A DNA stretch of 64,000 nt from JBDHWG01 sp046328525 (GTDB lineage: Bacteria > Chloroflexota > Anaerolineae > Epilineales > JAHCIE01). Numbering within the stretch: position 1 is the first letter of the stretch; every line of letters starts with the position of its first letter. The notes below the pieces were generated by a model that was given only the letters and a program-made list of their open reading frames with translations, did no database searches and was not told the origin of the DNA. This document shows, one piece after another, positions 33,001-43,400 of this stretch. A program made the position numbers and the translations under genes. The DNA is taken from positions 1 through 64,000 of the forward strand of contig JAXLWK010000007.1 of NCBI GenBank assembly GCA_046328525.1. The letters run 5' to 3'.

Positions 33001-36000
33001 TGTTGTACGTGGAGTAGGCCGTACTGTGGAGGATGGGCGAGTCGGCGGATTGGCCGAAGTCAACGCTTTCGACGGGGTAGGGCTGCGCCACCAGCTGCGC
33101 GTTGGGCTGGTAGCGCGACTGGAACAGCCAGTTGAGTGTGAGCCGCTGGTTATCGAGGTTGAGCAGGCCAGGCACGCCGTCCCGCCGTAAGCCCTTGATG
33201 AACTCGCAGACGAACGGGTGGAACAGCGTCTCGTACCGCAGCGTCGCGTCGGGGCTGGTGACGTAGGCCCCGAAGTCGCGCGCGAAGGCGTAGGCGGGGT
33301 CTTTGGCGATCCGCGCCACGCCCGCGCCTGCGCCGGCGTCTGGCCGCGGCCCTGCCATCACGCTGACATCGCCCGGCGCCTGGAGCGACAGGGCAGCGAT
33401 CCGGGCGTTTGCGGTGGACCAGGCATGCCCCCCCAGGGCGGCGGTCTGCCCGATTTGCTGGAGGTACGGCCGCCCAAGGTCTTTCGTGACGTCGTAGCCC
33501 TTAGCTTTCGCGCCCACGTCAAACACGAGATCGGGCCGGATCAGCTTGCCGTCCCCGATCTGCCCGAACCGGCTGTGCCACGCCTTGTCCATCCGCACGA
33601 GATAGGTGCGGCTACCGTCCTCGAACAGGAAGTAGTCGTGGCCCGGATGGGCGCCGCGCTGCTCGACGAGCCGCGTGTCAAGCCCGGTGTCCGGCAGCCT
33701 GTCTAAGACTGACTGGCCGCAATGGAGGCCGTCGCCGAGAACCGCGAGGCTAGACGGGCCGGGCAGGCCGAGGCCGTCCTTGTAGACCTGAAACCACTTC
33801 GTCGTGTCGCGGCGCGGACGGGCGTGGCAGTTGTCGAAGACAAACGTCCCCTCCGCCTTTTCCTCGACCGCCGACCGCGCGCCGGCGGGACGCGGCTTGC
33901 CGGTGAGCAGGTCAATGCTCGGTTCCAGGCACACCAGCTTCACCGCCGGTTTGCTGTACACGAGCGTCAGCGTGTCGCCGCTGAGGTAGGCGTGCAGCCC
34001 GCGTCCTGACGGTTCCGCCGACTCCAGCCGCAGCGTCTCCTCCGGATCGCTCACATTCTTGGGCGACCACTTGCCGTTGGAGTACTCGCTCCAGCCAATC
34101 TGTAGCTGGCTGTACGGGGCGTGGGGCGCTTCCTCCTCGCGCTTGTTGGCGACGATGGGCCAGAACAGGTACAGCCGGCGGTTCCAGACAACGGGCGCGA
34201 TGCGGTCGCCGCGAATGTCCAGCTGCACCTTCTCCCACGGCGTCCACGTGACCAGGTCGTTGGCGCTGACAATATACCGGCGGTAGTAGTAGTTGTAGGG
34301 CGGGTTCGGGGTGCGCCCAAACAGGTGGACGATCTCCTTGAATTTCTCCCCCGCCTCGAAGTCGTCTTGCAGCCACAGCCCGCACATCTGGAGCTTGGCG
34401 ACCCCGTCCAACTTTTCGAGATACGTGAGCAGCGCCTTCTCCGCCGTCTCAGCGGTCAGGTCATTCTGGAGCAGATCGCTTTCCAGCTCCTTGAAGAATG
34501 GCGTCTTGTCGTCGCGCCAGTCCTGCTCCAGCAGGTTCTCCGGATAGAGGAACACCTGGCGGTTGGCGGCCCAGATGGGCAGCCGCGCCATCCACTCCCA
34601 CTGCTCCGCGTCAATGGCGCTCGGCGGCACATCCGGCTCGAGGTTCATCAGGCAGCGCTGGATGAACATCTGCACCGACGACACGGCTTGCTTGACGCGC
34701 GAGGTCATCATGCACGGACTCATCTCGACGTCAATGAGCAGATGCTCGTAGAGCTTGTCCGCCGTCTCGATGCCGAGGCGCGGCAGGAGGTAGGCGATCA
34801 GGGCCGACTTCTGGCTGTCGCGCACCGGGTCGCTGAGGGACCGGGCGAGGTCCGCCCACGTCGCTTCGTCGTAACTGGCGCGGGTGGCGCGCTTGATGTC
34901 GTCGGCTGCGGCATGATCAAGCGGCCCCGTCCAGGCCAGGGCTTGCTCGGCTGAGATGCCCAGCCGCTCAAGCAGCCGCACCGCCGAGGCGAGGCGAGCG
35001 AGGTTGGCCGGCGCCTGGAGATCGGCCAGCCCCCAGCCGAACCCCGTCGGCCCGGCCAGCGTCGTGACCACCGCCTCCGGCCAGCCGGTCGCGGCGGTGA
35101 GCGTCGTGATGGCTGCGCCGTCGTCCGGCGCGGCGAGGACCCCGGCGAGGGGCGTCAGGCTCTTGGGCAGGCGGCGTCTCACGCTGGCGTAGCGCGCCAG
35201 GTTGGGCCAGCGGGCGAACGGAGCCGTGTCGTCGGTCGCCTCGACGGGCAGGGCGTTGAAGTCTACCCAGCGGCCTTGCGCCAGCCGCACCTCGGCCTCA
35301 TTGAGCTTGAACGCCGTGATGAGCAGCGCAGCCTTGTGCAGGCGGACGTAGGCCCTGGCCGCTGCGGCCGTGTCGGGCGCATCCACCAGGGCCAGGAAGA
35401 CCTGGATCATGGGCTGCGCCGCGTCGTCAACCGCGTGCAGCAAGGCGGCGGCCGCTGCGTCGCCCTCGATCAGCCGCGCCATCGTCGCCGCATCCAGGGC
35501 CAGCGCCTGGGCCAGGGTCTGCTTGACCAGGTCCCGCTGGCGGGCCTGGCGGAGCGCCGGCGAGATGGCAAGCAGGATGAAGTGGAACTTCGCGGCGACG
35601 GCGGCCGGGTCGGGCGCGCCCTGCGCGTCGAACGAGCTTGTGTCGAGCAGGGCCGCCTCGGCGTCGGGCAGAACGAGCGGGACGGGGCCGGCGTGGGCGA
35701 GGGCGGCGTTGAGCGTCTGCCGCGGGCCATCCGCCAGCGCGGCAAGCGCGGCGCGGTAGTCGGCGTCGGCCGAGAGCGCGTCGAGGGCGTCCTTGTCGGC
35801 CATCGTCAGCGCGCCGCGCACGGTCAGCCGGTGGGAGGCAGTGTCATAGACCAGACGCGCGGCGTATGGCTCCGCGAACACCAGGCCCGGCGGCAGGGCG
35901 CGGAGCGGCTGGCTGTAGCTGGCCGAGCCGTCCATGATCTGCCGCAGCCCATTCGCCAGCGCCGCGTCGTCGAGGGCGGCCGTCAGGCGCGCGGTCGTCA

Positions 36001-39000
36001 GGTCGCCGGTGGGGTCGTCGGTGACGGCGAACTCGTCGGCGATGCGGCCCAGCCCGCCGCGCAGATCGGTCACTAGATTTTGCACCACGTCCGCCGGTGG
36101 CGCGATGGGCGAGCCGCCGACGCCCTGGCGATAGATGTAATCGAGCTGGGCGATGGAGAGGTCGCTGCCCTCGACCAGCGCCGCCAGGTCCGCGAGCTGG
36201 AGCAGGGGCCAGTCAACGCTGGGCGGGACAAACGGCTGTTGGCCCCACAGCCTGCGCAGGCGGGTCAGGTCGCGCGGGCGCCGGCCGAGCGCGCGCGCCA
36301 GGGTAGCGTAGCGCGCAATCCGCTGGAGCACGTCGGCGGTGAGGTCGGCGTCGGCCAACTCGATGTCGGTCAGGATTGCATCCAGGTCCAGCGCCTTGAG
36401 CCGCAACCCGGCGAGGATGGCCGGCGTGTGGTCGGCGAGCTTCGCGCCGATTAGCACATCCCCTTTCCAGTCGGGAGCGAAGACCCTGTCGTGGCGCAGC
36501 GCCGCTTTGCTCAGGAAACGTCGGCGGTAGAGCGAGCCGGGGCCGATATCGAGCGGCGCCCAGAGCGACACGACATCGGCGATGCTCACGTCGAGCAAGG
36601 CGGCGGCGCGGCGAATCTGCGCCAGTTGCACGAGAACGTCAGGGGTCAGCTCGGCCGCGCCCAGAGCGACGAGGGCGCGATCCAGGTCGGGCAAGGCCCA
36701 GCCTGTGCGCCGCCAGAGGCGAATCAGGCGGTTGAGCCGCAGCCACGTCGCGTCGTCCACATCGGGCTGGGCGCGCTCCCAGCGGCGCAGCGTCGTGTGC
36801 TCCAGGTCGCAGGCGTCGTTCATCGGCGCGTCGAGCAACAGCGTCGCCTGCATCCGCGCCCAGCCGTCGGCATCCAGGTGGGTGCTGGCCCAGGCTGTGA
36901 AGTCTTCGACGCTCACCTTCGCGTCCGCCAACGCGCTCAGGAGGTCGGCGCTGGGGTTGATGAACCCGGCCGCGACGAACGCGACAAGGTCGTCGTAGGG
37001 CATGCGCAGGGTCGTCAACACGTCGAAGGTCGGGCCGGCCGGGTTGACGTAGCGCGCCTGCGCCAGGCTCAACAGCTCCGCATAGCTCACGCCGGCCCGC
37101 GCCAGGAACTCGCGCGCGCCCGGCAAGACGACGGCGGCGACGCTGGGGGCCAGGGGCGCGAGCAGGCGCCACTCGGCGATCTTCACCACGCCGTCATCGG
37201 GCAGGGCGTTGGCCTGCTGGAACGCGCGGACGGCGGCGGTAGTTGCCGCGTCGAAAACCTCCTCGCCTGGATCGGCGGCCAGGGCCAGCGCCGCGCCGCC
37301 GGCGTTGAGCTTGCGCTTGAGCGCCGCGACGTAACGCCCGCGTGCGTTCTGCTTCAGGGCGGGCAGCAGCTCCGGCGTGAGGCCGAAGGCCGCGTCGGCA
37401 TCCAGGGCGTCGGCCGGGCCGCCCGTCAGCTGCTCGCCGGTGATGACGGCAAAGTCGGCCGGGGACAGGCCGAGCATCTCCGCCGCCCACCGCCGCCCGT
37501 CCTGCGGGACCAACAGGGAGAGGACGTCGCTTAGCTCGGCGCCGAGCTGTTTCAGGTAGACGCGCGCCGTCTCGAGCGCCTGGTCGTATGGCAGGCTGAG
37601 CGGGTAGACCGCCCTGTCCAGGCGCGCCCGCGTCGCCCCATCGGTGCGATAGGCGTCGAGGGCGGTGTACTGCGGGTTGGCCTGAAGCTCGGGCGTGGTG
37701 GCGTTGCCCGTGTCGTAGGCGGGGATGGCCGCGTAGTCCACGGCGATGTGGCCGTCCTGCTCGGCGGTGTTCGAGTACGCAATCGCCAGGCTCTCCAGCG
37801 CCTCGTTCACCAGGTCAACGTAGGGGATGGCCGTGTTGGTGTTCTCGCACGAGAGCTTGAGGTGCGCCAGGTCGGGGCGGCGGCCTATGACGCCCTTCCC
37901 ACCGGGCGGCGCGGGCTTGCCAATGAGCACGTCGAGCGGGGTGAACCCGGCCGCGTTGGGCTTCGAGCCTTCAAGGAAGTGAAGCACGTCCACCAGGTAC
38001 GCCGCCGGACTGGTCACGGAGCGGCAGTCCTGGCACTCGCACAGCTCCGGCGCGCCGAACAGCTCACGCCAATTCGGGATGTGCTTGCCGACGACCTGCT
38101 GCATCCCCTCGCGCGGGTCGGCCTCACCGACGTGGACGGCGTTGGGGAACAGGCCGTAGAGGGCGTCGTGGAGCGTCGTGTAAATCTCCAGGGACGACGT
38201 CGTAATGCCCATCGCCCGCGAGTGCATCAGCATCGTCTGCTGCTCGCCCAGGTCGGGGGCGAAGCGATCCATGAAGGTCGCCAGCGGCATGGAGGCGATC
38301 TCACGCGCGGAGCCGAGGCCGCTCGTCAGCAGCGTCTGGAACGACGCCGGGTCCGCGCTGACATTGAACAGGCGCTGCGCCCGCATGAGGTGCGGAACGG
38401 CGCCCGCGCGCTCCTCCGCCGCGATCCCCTCGAACACGGTGTCGCCATGCTGGGCGAGGTACTCCTGGATGTTGGTCGCGCCGATGTCGAAGGCGGTTCC
38501 GGCGTCACGCATGGCGGCGCCGGTGGCGCGCTCGAAGAACCCGGTCAGCGTGGCCTGGGTCGCGGCGTCGCCGACGGCCTCGGCCGGCGCCGCGCCGACG
38601 AGCCGCGCCACGCTCTCTGTCGGGAGCGCCAGGTGAAGCGCCCCCATGACGCTCGCTACATAGGCCGCCGCTTTCGCGGGGCCATCGTCGCCTGGCACGC
38701 CGTCGGGCACGCCGATGTCCTCGCGGCCCACCATCTCGCGCAGCGTGTCCTCGCCTAGCGCCAGAAGGTCGCGGGGCGCCGTCACGCCATGCTCCATTTG
38801 GAGCGCGGTCATCAGCGGCACGTGGCCCTGGGTGAGCGTATCGATCTGGAGCGCGGCCTGCACCCGCTCGATACGGCCTTCCTCGGCGAAGCCCGGCGCC
38901 GCCTTCAGGGTATCCCAGAGCCTGGCTGCATTGGGGCCGGCCTCGGCGGCAGTGCGCAGCAGAGCGGCCTGCTCATCGGCGTTGAGACCCGCGCCCCGAA

Positions 39001-40453
39001 TCCGCTCGCCGAACGCCGGCGTGGCCGCGTCGGGCGGCGCGTCGGCGGCTTTGGCAGACGCGAGCGCCCCTATCCGCTCGATGCTCGACGCCAGGAGATC
39101 GGCGTCGAGCGGCGGGATGACCCCGTCGTCGGCCGACTGAAGCAGGATCGCCTTCAGGTCGGCGGCGCTCGTCGCGGCGAGATCGGCCCAGGTGGTCAGG
39201 CTGCGCCAGTCACGCGCCAGTCCATAGAAGACAGCAGTGGGGACGGCATGGTCGGCTTCGCCGGCGCGCTGGCAGGCCCCGGCGAACAAGGCCACGGTCG
39301 AGCGGTCCCACTCGATTTCCCGCGCCACGAACGAGATGTCGCGGTACTTCGCTTCGTCGAACACGGCGGCAGCCGCGCCCACGCGGCGCTCGCGCGCCTC
39401 GACGCCCTCCACGGGCGGCGTCGTGACCATCGGCTCAATCGCCTGCCATAACCGCTCGTACTCCGACGGCCCCCTGGGCGGCGTCCCACCCGGCAGAGTG
39501 ATTCGCACCTCCTCGTCAGGTCGGGCCGGGATGCCCAGCACGCGGTCCTCGTCCGAGACACTTGTCTCCGTCGGCGGCCGCCCATCGGCCGACGGGTAGA
39601 GCCGCACGACCTGGAATCCATCGAGGGCCGCGCCGTCGCGGGCCACCTCGAACAGCAAGTCGGCGATTTTGCCGCGCGCGGGCGGCTCACCCTCGCCCGA
39701 CTCGAAGTCCGCCGGGCCGTAGCGAATCTCGAAGCTGCCATCCGCCGCAGTGCGCGCCGGCTGGCCGTCGCCGAGCTGTTGGCGCGTGTCGCCCAGGTCG
39801 CGGTCGAACACGCGCACCTCAACGCCCGCCACCGCGCCGCCGGCGTCCACCACGCGGCCGCGCACGACATACGGGCGCGGTGGGGGCCTCTCGCCTTCGC
39901 GCAGGTCTACCTGCACCTGGCGGTCGGGGTCGTGGATGGGCGGCGACTCGGCGAGGGTCGTACCCGCCGCGTCGTAGACCTGCACGATGAGGTCAATGAC
40001 GTCTTTGACGCGCAGCACACCTTCGCCCGGTTGGGCGTAGAGGCGGGGGTCGTAGAACATGGCATACGCGCCGTCGGCGTTAGCGTTCGCCTGGCCCAGG
40101 TACGCGCCGCCGACGTTGTCGCGGTCGAAGGCGAATAGCAGGTTGCCGGCCAGCGGGCCGCCATCGGCCCTAAAGGCGCGGCCGGAGACCCTTCGGAAGA
40201 CGCCCCGCTCGAACAGCAGCTTGTTGATCGCTTCGGCCGTCCGCTCGTCCACAACTCCCGGCTGGGCGTCGTGGAGGCCCACCTGCGCTTGCACGCGCCG
40301 CACGCTCTCGGTCGTGCCCTGCCCGTACTTCCGAGCGTTGCGCTCGTCGGGCGGGATAGGGGCGCCAAAGCCGAGCGCGTCGAGCGCGGCCTGGAGGTTG
40401 GCGATGGTCGCGGCGTCGCTGTCGCGGGTGATCTTGGCGTTGATTTGCAGCAT
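30098..40453 (-). CDS. Tc toxin subunit A-like protein (TcA)
   Basis: A 3451-residue TcA (TcdA/VRP1) homologue, longer than the ~2500 of Photorhabdus TcdA1. Domains by eye: peptidoglycan-binding-like repeat (1-85); two carboxypeptidase-regulatory-like beta domains (~90-260); alpha-helical shell with the VRP1 motif CECQDCRSVTSPAAYLVDVL (~803); a second PG-binding-like insert (~1038-1085); a neuraminidase-like region (~2065-2135); long pore helices (~2800 and 2950-3060); and the TcB-binding region LPETLFDLDYPGHYFRRI (~3131) to the C-terminus. ATG after aaggag, 15 bases after the TcB-TcC stop. Family role: pentameric pore that injects the TcC effector through a target membrane. Target here is unknown. 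Confidence 0.88.
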   Translation of the reverse strand: MLQINAKITRDSDAATIANLQAALDALGFGAPIPPDERNARKYGQGTTESVRRVQAQVGLHDAQPGVVDERTAEAINKLLFERGVFRRVSGRAFRADGGPLAGNLLFAFDRDNVGGAYLGQANANADGAYAMFYDPRLYAQPGEGVLRVKDVIDLIVQVYDAAGTTLAESPPIHDPDRQVQVDLREGERPPPRPYVVRGRVVDAGGAVAGVEVRVFDRDLGDTRQQLGDGQPARTAADGSFEIRYGPADFESGEGEPPARGKIADLLFEVARDGAALDGFQVVRLYPSADGRPPTETSVSDEDRVLGIPARPDEEVRITLPGGTPPRGPSEYERLWQAIEPMVTTPPVEGVEARERRVGAAAAVFDEAKYRDISFVAREIEWDRSTVALFAGACQRAGEADHAVPTAVFYGLARDWRSLTTWADLAATSAADLKAILLQSADDGVIPPLDADLLASSIERIGALASAKAADAPPDAATPAFGERIRGAGLNADEQAALLRTAAEAGPNAARLWDTLKAAPGFAEEGRIERVQAALQIDTLTQGHVPLMTALQMEHGVTAPRDLLALGEDTLREMVGREDIGVPDGVPGDDGPAKAAAYVASVMGALHLALPTESVARLVGAAPAEAVGDAATQATLTGFFERATGAAMRDAGTAFDIGATNIQEYLAQHGDTVFEGIAAEERAGAVPHLMRAQRLFNVSADPASFQTLLTSGLGSAREIASMPLATFMDRFAPDLGEQQTMLMHSRAMGITTSSLEIYTTLHDALYGLFPNAVHVGEADPREGMQQVVGKHIPNWRELFGAPELCECQDCRSVTSPAAYLVDVLHFLEGSKPNAAGFTPLDVLIGKPAPPGGKGVIGRRPDLAHLKLSCENTNTAIPYVDLVNEALESLAIAYSNTAEQDGHIAVDYAAIPAYDTGNATTPELQANPQYTALDAYRTDGATRARLDRAVYPLSLPYDQALETARVYLKQLGAELSDVLSLLVPQDGRRWAAEMLGLSPADFAVITGEQLTGGPADALDADAAFGLTPELLPALKQNARGRYVAALKRKLNAGGAALALAADPGEEVFDAATTAAVRAFQQANALPDDGVVKIAEWRLLAPLAPSVAAVVLPGAREFLARAGVSYAELLSLAQARYVNPAGPTFDVLTTLRMPYDDLVAFVAAGFINPSADLLSALADAKVSVEDFTAWASTHLDADGWARMQATLLLDAPMNDACDLEHTTLRRWERAQPDVDDATWLRLNRLIRLWRRTGWALPDLDRALVALGAAELTPDVLVQLAQIRRAAALLDVSIADVVSLWAPLDIGPGSLYRRRFLSKAALRHDRVFAPDWKGDVLIGAKLADHTPAILAGLRLKALDLDAILTDIELADADLTADVLQRIARYATLARALGRRPRDLTRLRRLWGQQPFVPPSVDWPLLQLADLAALVEGSDLSIAQLDYIYRQGVGGSPIAPPADVVQNLVTDLRGGLGRIADEFAVTDDPTGDLTTARLTAALDDAALANGLRQIMDGSASYSQPLRALPPGLVFAEPYAARLVYDTASHRLTVRGALTMADKDALDALSADADYRAALAALADGPRQTLNAALAHAGPVPLVLPDAEAALLDTSSFDAQGAPDPAAVAAKFHFILLAISPALRQARQRDLVKQTLAQALALDAATMARLIEGDAAAAALLHAVDDAAQPMIQVFLALVDAPDTAAAARAYVRLHKAALLITAFKLNEAEVRLAQGRWVDFNALPVEATDDTAPFARWPNLARYASVRRRLPKSLTPLAGVLAAPDDGAAITTLTAATGWPEAVVTTLAGPTGFGWGLADLQAPANLARLASAVRLLERLGISAEQALAWTGPLDHAAADDIKRATRASYDEATWADLARSLSDPVRDSQKSALIAYLLPRLGIETADKLYEHLLIDVEMSPCMMTSRVKQAVSSVQMFIQRCLMNLEPDVPPSAIDAEQWEWMARLPIWAANRQVFLYPENLLEQDWRDDKTPFFKELESDLLQNDLTAETAEKALLTYLEKLDGVAKLQMCGLWLQDDFEAGEKFKEIVHLFGRTPNPPYNYYYRRYIVSANDLVTWTPWEKVQLDIRGDRIAPVVWNRRLYLFWPIVANKREEEAPHAPYSQLQIGWSEYSNGKWSPKNVSDPEETLRLESAEPSGRGLHAYLSGDTLTLVYSKPAVKLVCLEPSIDLLTGKPRPAGARSAVEEKAEGTFVFDNCHARPRRDTTKWFQVYKDGLGLPGPSSLAVLGDGLHCGQSVLDRLPDTGLDTRLVEQRGAHPGHDYFLFEDGSRTYLVRMDKAWHSRFGQIGDGKLIRPDLVFDVGAKAKGYDVTKDLGRPYLQQIGQTAALGGHAWSTANARIAALSLQAPGDVSVMAGPRPDAGAGAGVARIAKDPAYAFARDFGAYVTSPDATLRYETLFHPFVCEFIKGLRRDGVPGLLNLDNQRLTLNWLFQSRYQPNAQLVAQPYPVESVDFGQSADSPILHSTAYSTYNMELVFHAPMLIAGRLAQNFHFPEAIRWLQYVFNFTDGQGDFWKVLPFRRTPKQQIDDLLAAITARNADATKSLAEWRDNPFRPHLIARRRPIAYMKHVVMKCVEVLCACGDYYFRQDSIESINIATQYYVMAANLLGPRPEQMPARGDTQPRTFAELRSGLDAFGNALVDFENRFPLYSSSSLASSKEAATVLGLTRSSYFCIPQNDKLLGYWDLVADRLFKIRHCMNIEGVVRELPLWDPPIDPALLVQAVAQGLDLGSVLADLSAPLPSYRFRAMFQRAVDVANDLKSLGALMLSTLEKRDAEALALMRQQHERTMLDLVRTVRQMQIEEANTALEALQKSRDTAVTRYLYYQELLGADSLATPPPGANLPMQSARKKAAAQGGAHLIEEEQSELASSHSARDWQIISSRMEILANLSFYIPTLTIVSAPQGAGTHTELSFGGKYAGPALSAIARYQRSLGEEDSYRATHAGAMAKYVRREQEWVLQSNLAAREIMQIDKQILAAKIRIDIAKQELKNQEQAIAHAEAVEDFLRNKYTNDELYSWMQGRLSEAFFQTYQVAVDLAKKAERCYRFEYGLKTSSFIKGDAWDSARKGLLAGERLTQQLRQLERAYLDGAKREYEITRHVSLVQLDPVALIRLKQTGTCEFSLPETLFDLDYPGHYFRRIKSVSLTVPAVVGPYTSLNATLTLLKNQVRISPLGQPYPENLDEADNRFEHGFVAIQSIAASQALGESGLFELSFNDERYLPFEGAGAISTWRLTLPDDFRAFDYDTISDVVLTLRYTAREGGDLLKGAAVEALRAAAAPQDGAPLVRMFSLRHEFPTQWHAFLFGTTPDADHPAMASLPLDLGLERFQFAYRGPKMNAEGATLFLKFKDGQPADAANALDLWLAPPSPAQAPGADEDKVALKANPRLRGLLMAAQDVSSPLLGRWLLAARRDALAPLADAVEDVIVVFHYTSKVSPIG

Positions 40454-40468
40454 CGGGCGTCTCCTTCG

Positions 40469-43400
40469 CTACTTGAACGGAAAGACCTGGCGGCTACCCT
40501 GCCAGAAGACGGTCTTCTCGAATAACGCGGGGTTGCGGAGGATCTCGAGTAGCTCGGTCCGGGTCACCAGACCTGACCCCCACGGGTTTCTCCAGGCCGG
40601 ACCGACGCCGCTCATGACCCGCTCGACGCTCGTGACGCCCTCCAGGTTGAAGTGGATCTTGTCAATCTTGGATGGGTCGCGCAGCGCGTCGTGGAAATAA
40701 GATGGGAAGTCCTCACGATACTTAGGCACGCTCATGTCGGTTAGCCCGGCCTCTTTCCATTCGCTGTAGATGGCCGCGTTGCGCTCGCGCGCGAATTGCT
40801 CCAGCGTCGAGCCCATCGGTGTCTCCGCTCGCCCGAGCGCGATGGTGACGGGCTGCTTGACGGTGTTCGCCTCCGCCGCCCACGCCTCCGAGAAGCCGAC
40901 GAAATCCTGCGCGACCATGCCTAGCCCGCCGGCCGGCTTGGGCAGCTTGCTCGCGGCGAGCTGAGCGCCCTCCGCGATCTCGCCGACCGGTACCAGACTA
41001 ACGGCCATCACCGCCGTGTGGGTCACGATCTCCCCACCCTCGAAGCTCTCTTTAAGCTCGTAGTCACGCACAGCGTCCCCGGTGGCGGCCGGCGCCGCGA
41101 ACTTGGCGCGCTCCTTCACCGAGTCCGGCAACCACATTGGCACGGCGATGTCCACCGCCGCGTTCCACATGCCCTTCTGCGCCACCTTCCAGTCTTCCTC
41201 GCGCTTCTCCTTGATGCGCGCGAGGGACGGCGCGGTGCTTTTCGGTTTCGGCGCCGGGCGCGGCGTGTGGCTGTTGATGGCATCGGCGCGCATGTTCAGT
41301 GTGCGGCCGGTGTCCCGCGCGATCACCTGGCGGTCGTGGATATGCCAGTAGCCGCCCTCGCCCGACTTCACCCAGGTCGCCTCGCCGGTGTAGAAGATGT
41401 CGCGGCCGGCGAACATCTTGCGCACCTCGTCCTGGCTCTCTTTCCCGGTGACGTTGGCCTGGTAGCCTTCGCGCGGCCGCTCTTGCCGCCCATCCGGGTC
41501 GTGGAGGATCGTCGGGCGGTCCTCGCAGTAGCTATACAGGTTGATGTGGCTCGCCGGGTCGCAGCTTGTCCAGCGGCCCAGCCACGGCGCGTAGTAGCGC
41601 GCGCCGTGGTACGTGAAGCCCGTCTCCTCGTCGCGCTCCTTGCCCGTGTAGCGGTAGCGCTTCGGCGTCTCGGTCTGGCTGCGCACCGCCTGGTAGGATG
41701 TGCTGCCGTAGGGCGTGTACTCCTCGTACGAGATAATCTTCGCCTGCTCGTCCAGCTCCAGACTGGCGGAGCCTAGGTGGTTGCCGAACTGGTAGCGGGT
41801 GAGCCGCGCGGGCCGGCCCGGCTCGTCGCCCCGGGTGCGCGTCTCGACGACGGCAACGGGCCGCGTGCCGTCCATGATGTGCAGCGTCTCGCGCTCCAGG
41901 GTGACGGCGTTTCCGCCGCCGTCGTACTCGCGATAGACCTCGAAACCGCCGAGGTAGATGCGCTCTGCCCTGCGCGTGCCATTCTGCCGCTCGGTGACTT
42001 TGCGCGCGCGCTGGCCGACGGCGTCGTACACGTACCAGGTCCGCTCACCCGCGTGCTGCGCGCCATCGGCATCGTCAGCGTTTACCGCCTGGCGGCGGGT
42101 CATCCGCAGCTGGTCCTGAAAGTCCCACTGCATGGCCTGGAGCTGTGGCAGGCGCAGCATGTTGCCGTGGGCGTCGTAGCCATCCCCGCCCGCGCTGTAC
42201 GTCTCAGTTACCGCGCCGACGGTGGCGCTGGTCAGGCGGTTGCTCCGCCGGGCGGGTTCGATCAGGCTGGCCTCGCTGTAGGCATACGTGCGCGTCCAGC
42301 CGGGGTTGACGGGGTCACTGCCGCGATGCTGCATCGCCAGGATGTTGCCGACGGCGTCGTACAGGTAGCGCTCCACGTATGTGCCCACGGCGTTTCCGTC
42401 GCCGGGGTGGATCCGACCGACGCGGCGGGCATCATTGTACGAGTACGGGACGGGCGTGCCGCCGGCCTGGCCGAGGTGCTCGCGGCCCGTCGCCTCGATG
42501 AGGCGGTAGACGGCGTCATACGTGTAGTCGGCGCTCGGCTCGACGCGCTTATTCTTGAAGTAGATGGTCTGCTGAGCGTCGTCGCGGATGTGGGTGACGT
42601 TGCCGACGGCATCGTAGCTGTAGGACAGGTTCTGCGCCTGGCAGCCGGGCCAGCCGGCCGGCGGCGGAGTCGGGCAGTCATCGGGGAACGCCGCCGCGTC
42701 GCGCCGCGTGAGCAGCCGCCGCAGGCGGAAGGTCAACGGATCGTACTCGTAGGCCGTGGTGACGCCGTTGCCGTAGGCCATCAGCGTTCGCTGGGACCTG
42801 GCGTTGTAGTCAATGTCGGCGACGGGGCGCAGCGTGGCGGTCGCCGGATCGAGCCGATTGGCAGGCTCGGCGACCTCGTCGAGCCAGACGTGGAGCTGTT
42901 CGAGAAGGTTGGCTTCATTATACATGGGCTGAACCACGGCGACCCTGGCTCCCGGCCAGTCGCTGTGCGGCGCGATGAGCTGGATCGGGCGGTTGAGCGC
43001 ATCGTAGCGGGTTCGGCGTGCGAACGTCTCAGGCTCAAGCGCCACCGGCGCGGACCAGTTGAGGGTCGTCGTGTAGGACTGGGCGAACTGCCGCCGACTG
43101 CTCAGGAGATTGCCTTTGAAGTCGAAATCGTCCGTAGTGACGACGCCGGCCTGGTCGCGCACCTCCACCACCTTGCCGCACAGGTTGTTCGCCTCCGGGT
43201 TGGCGCGGCTGTCGCCGTAGACCGTGCGTTCCACGAGCGTCTCCGCGTCCGCCCCCTCGCTGACGAACGAGTCTGTCGGGCGGCGCAGCGCGTCGTAGGC
43301 CGCTCGCAGGCGATGGCCCCGGCTGTCCCAGGCGCGGATCGGCTTGCCGGCGACATCGGTCAGTATCCAGCGCCTGCCCGCCTCCATGCTGAACTGAAAC

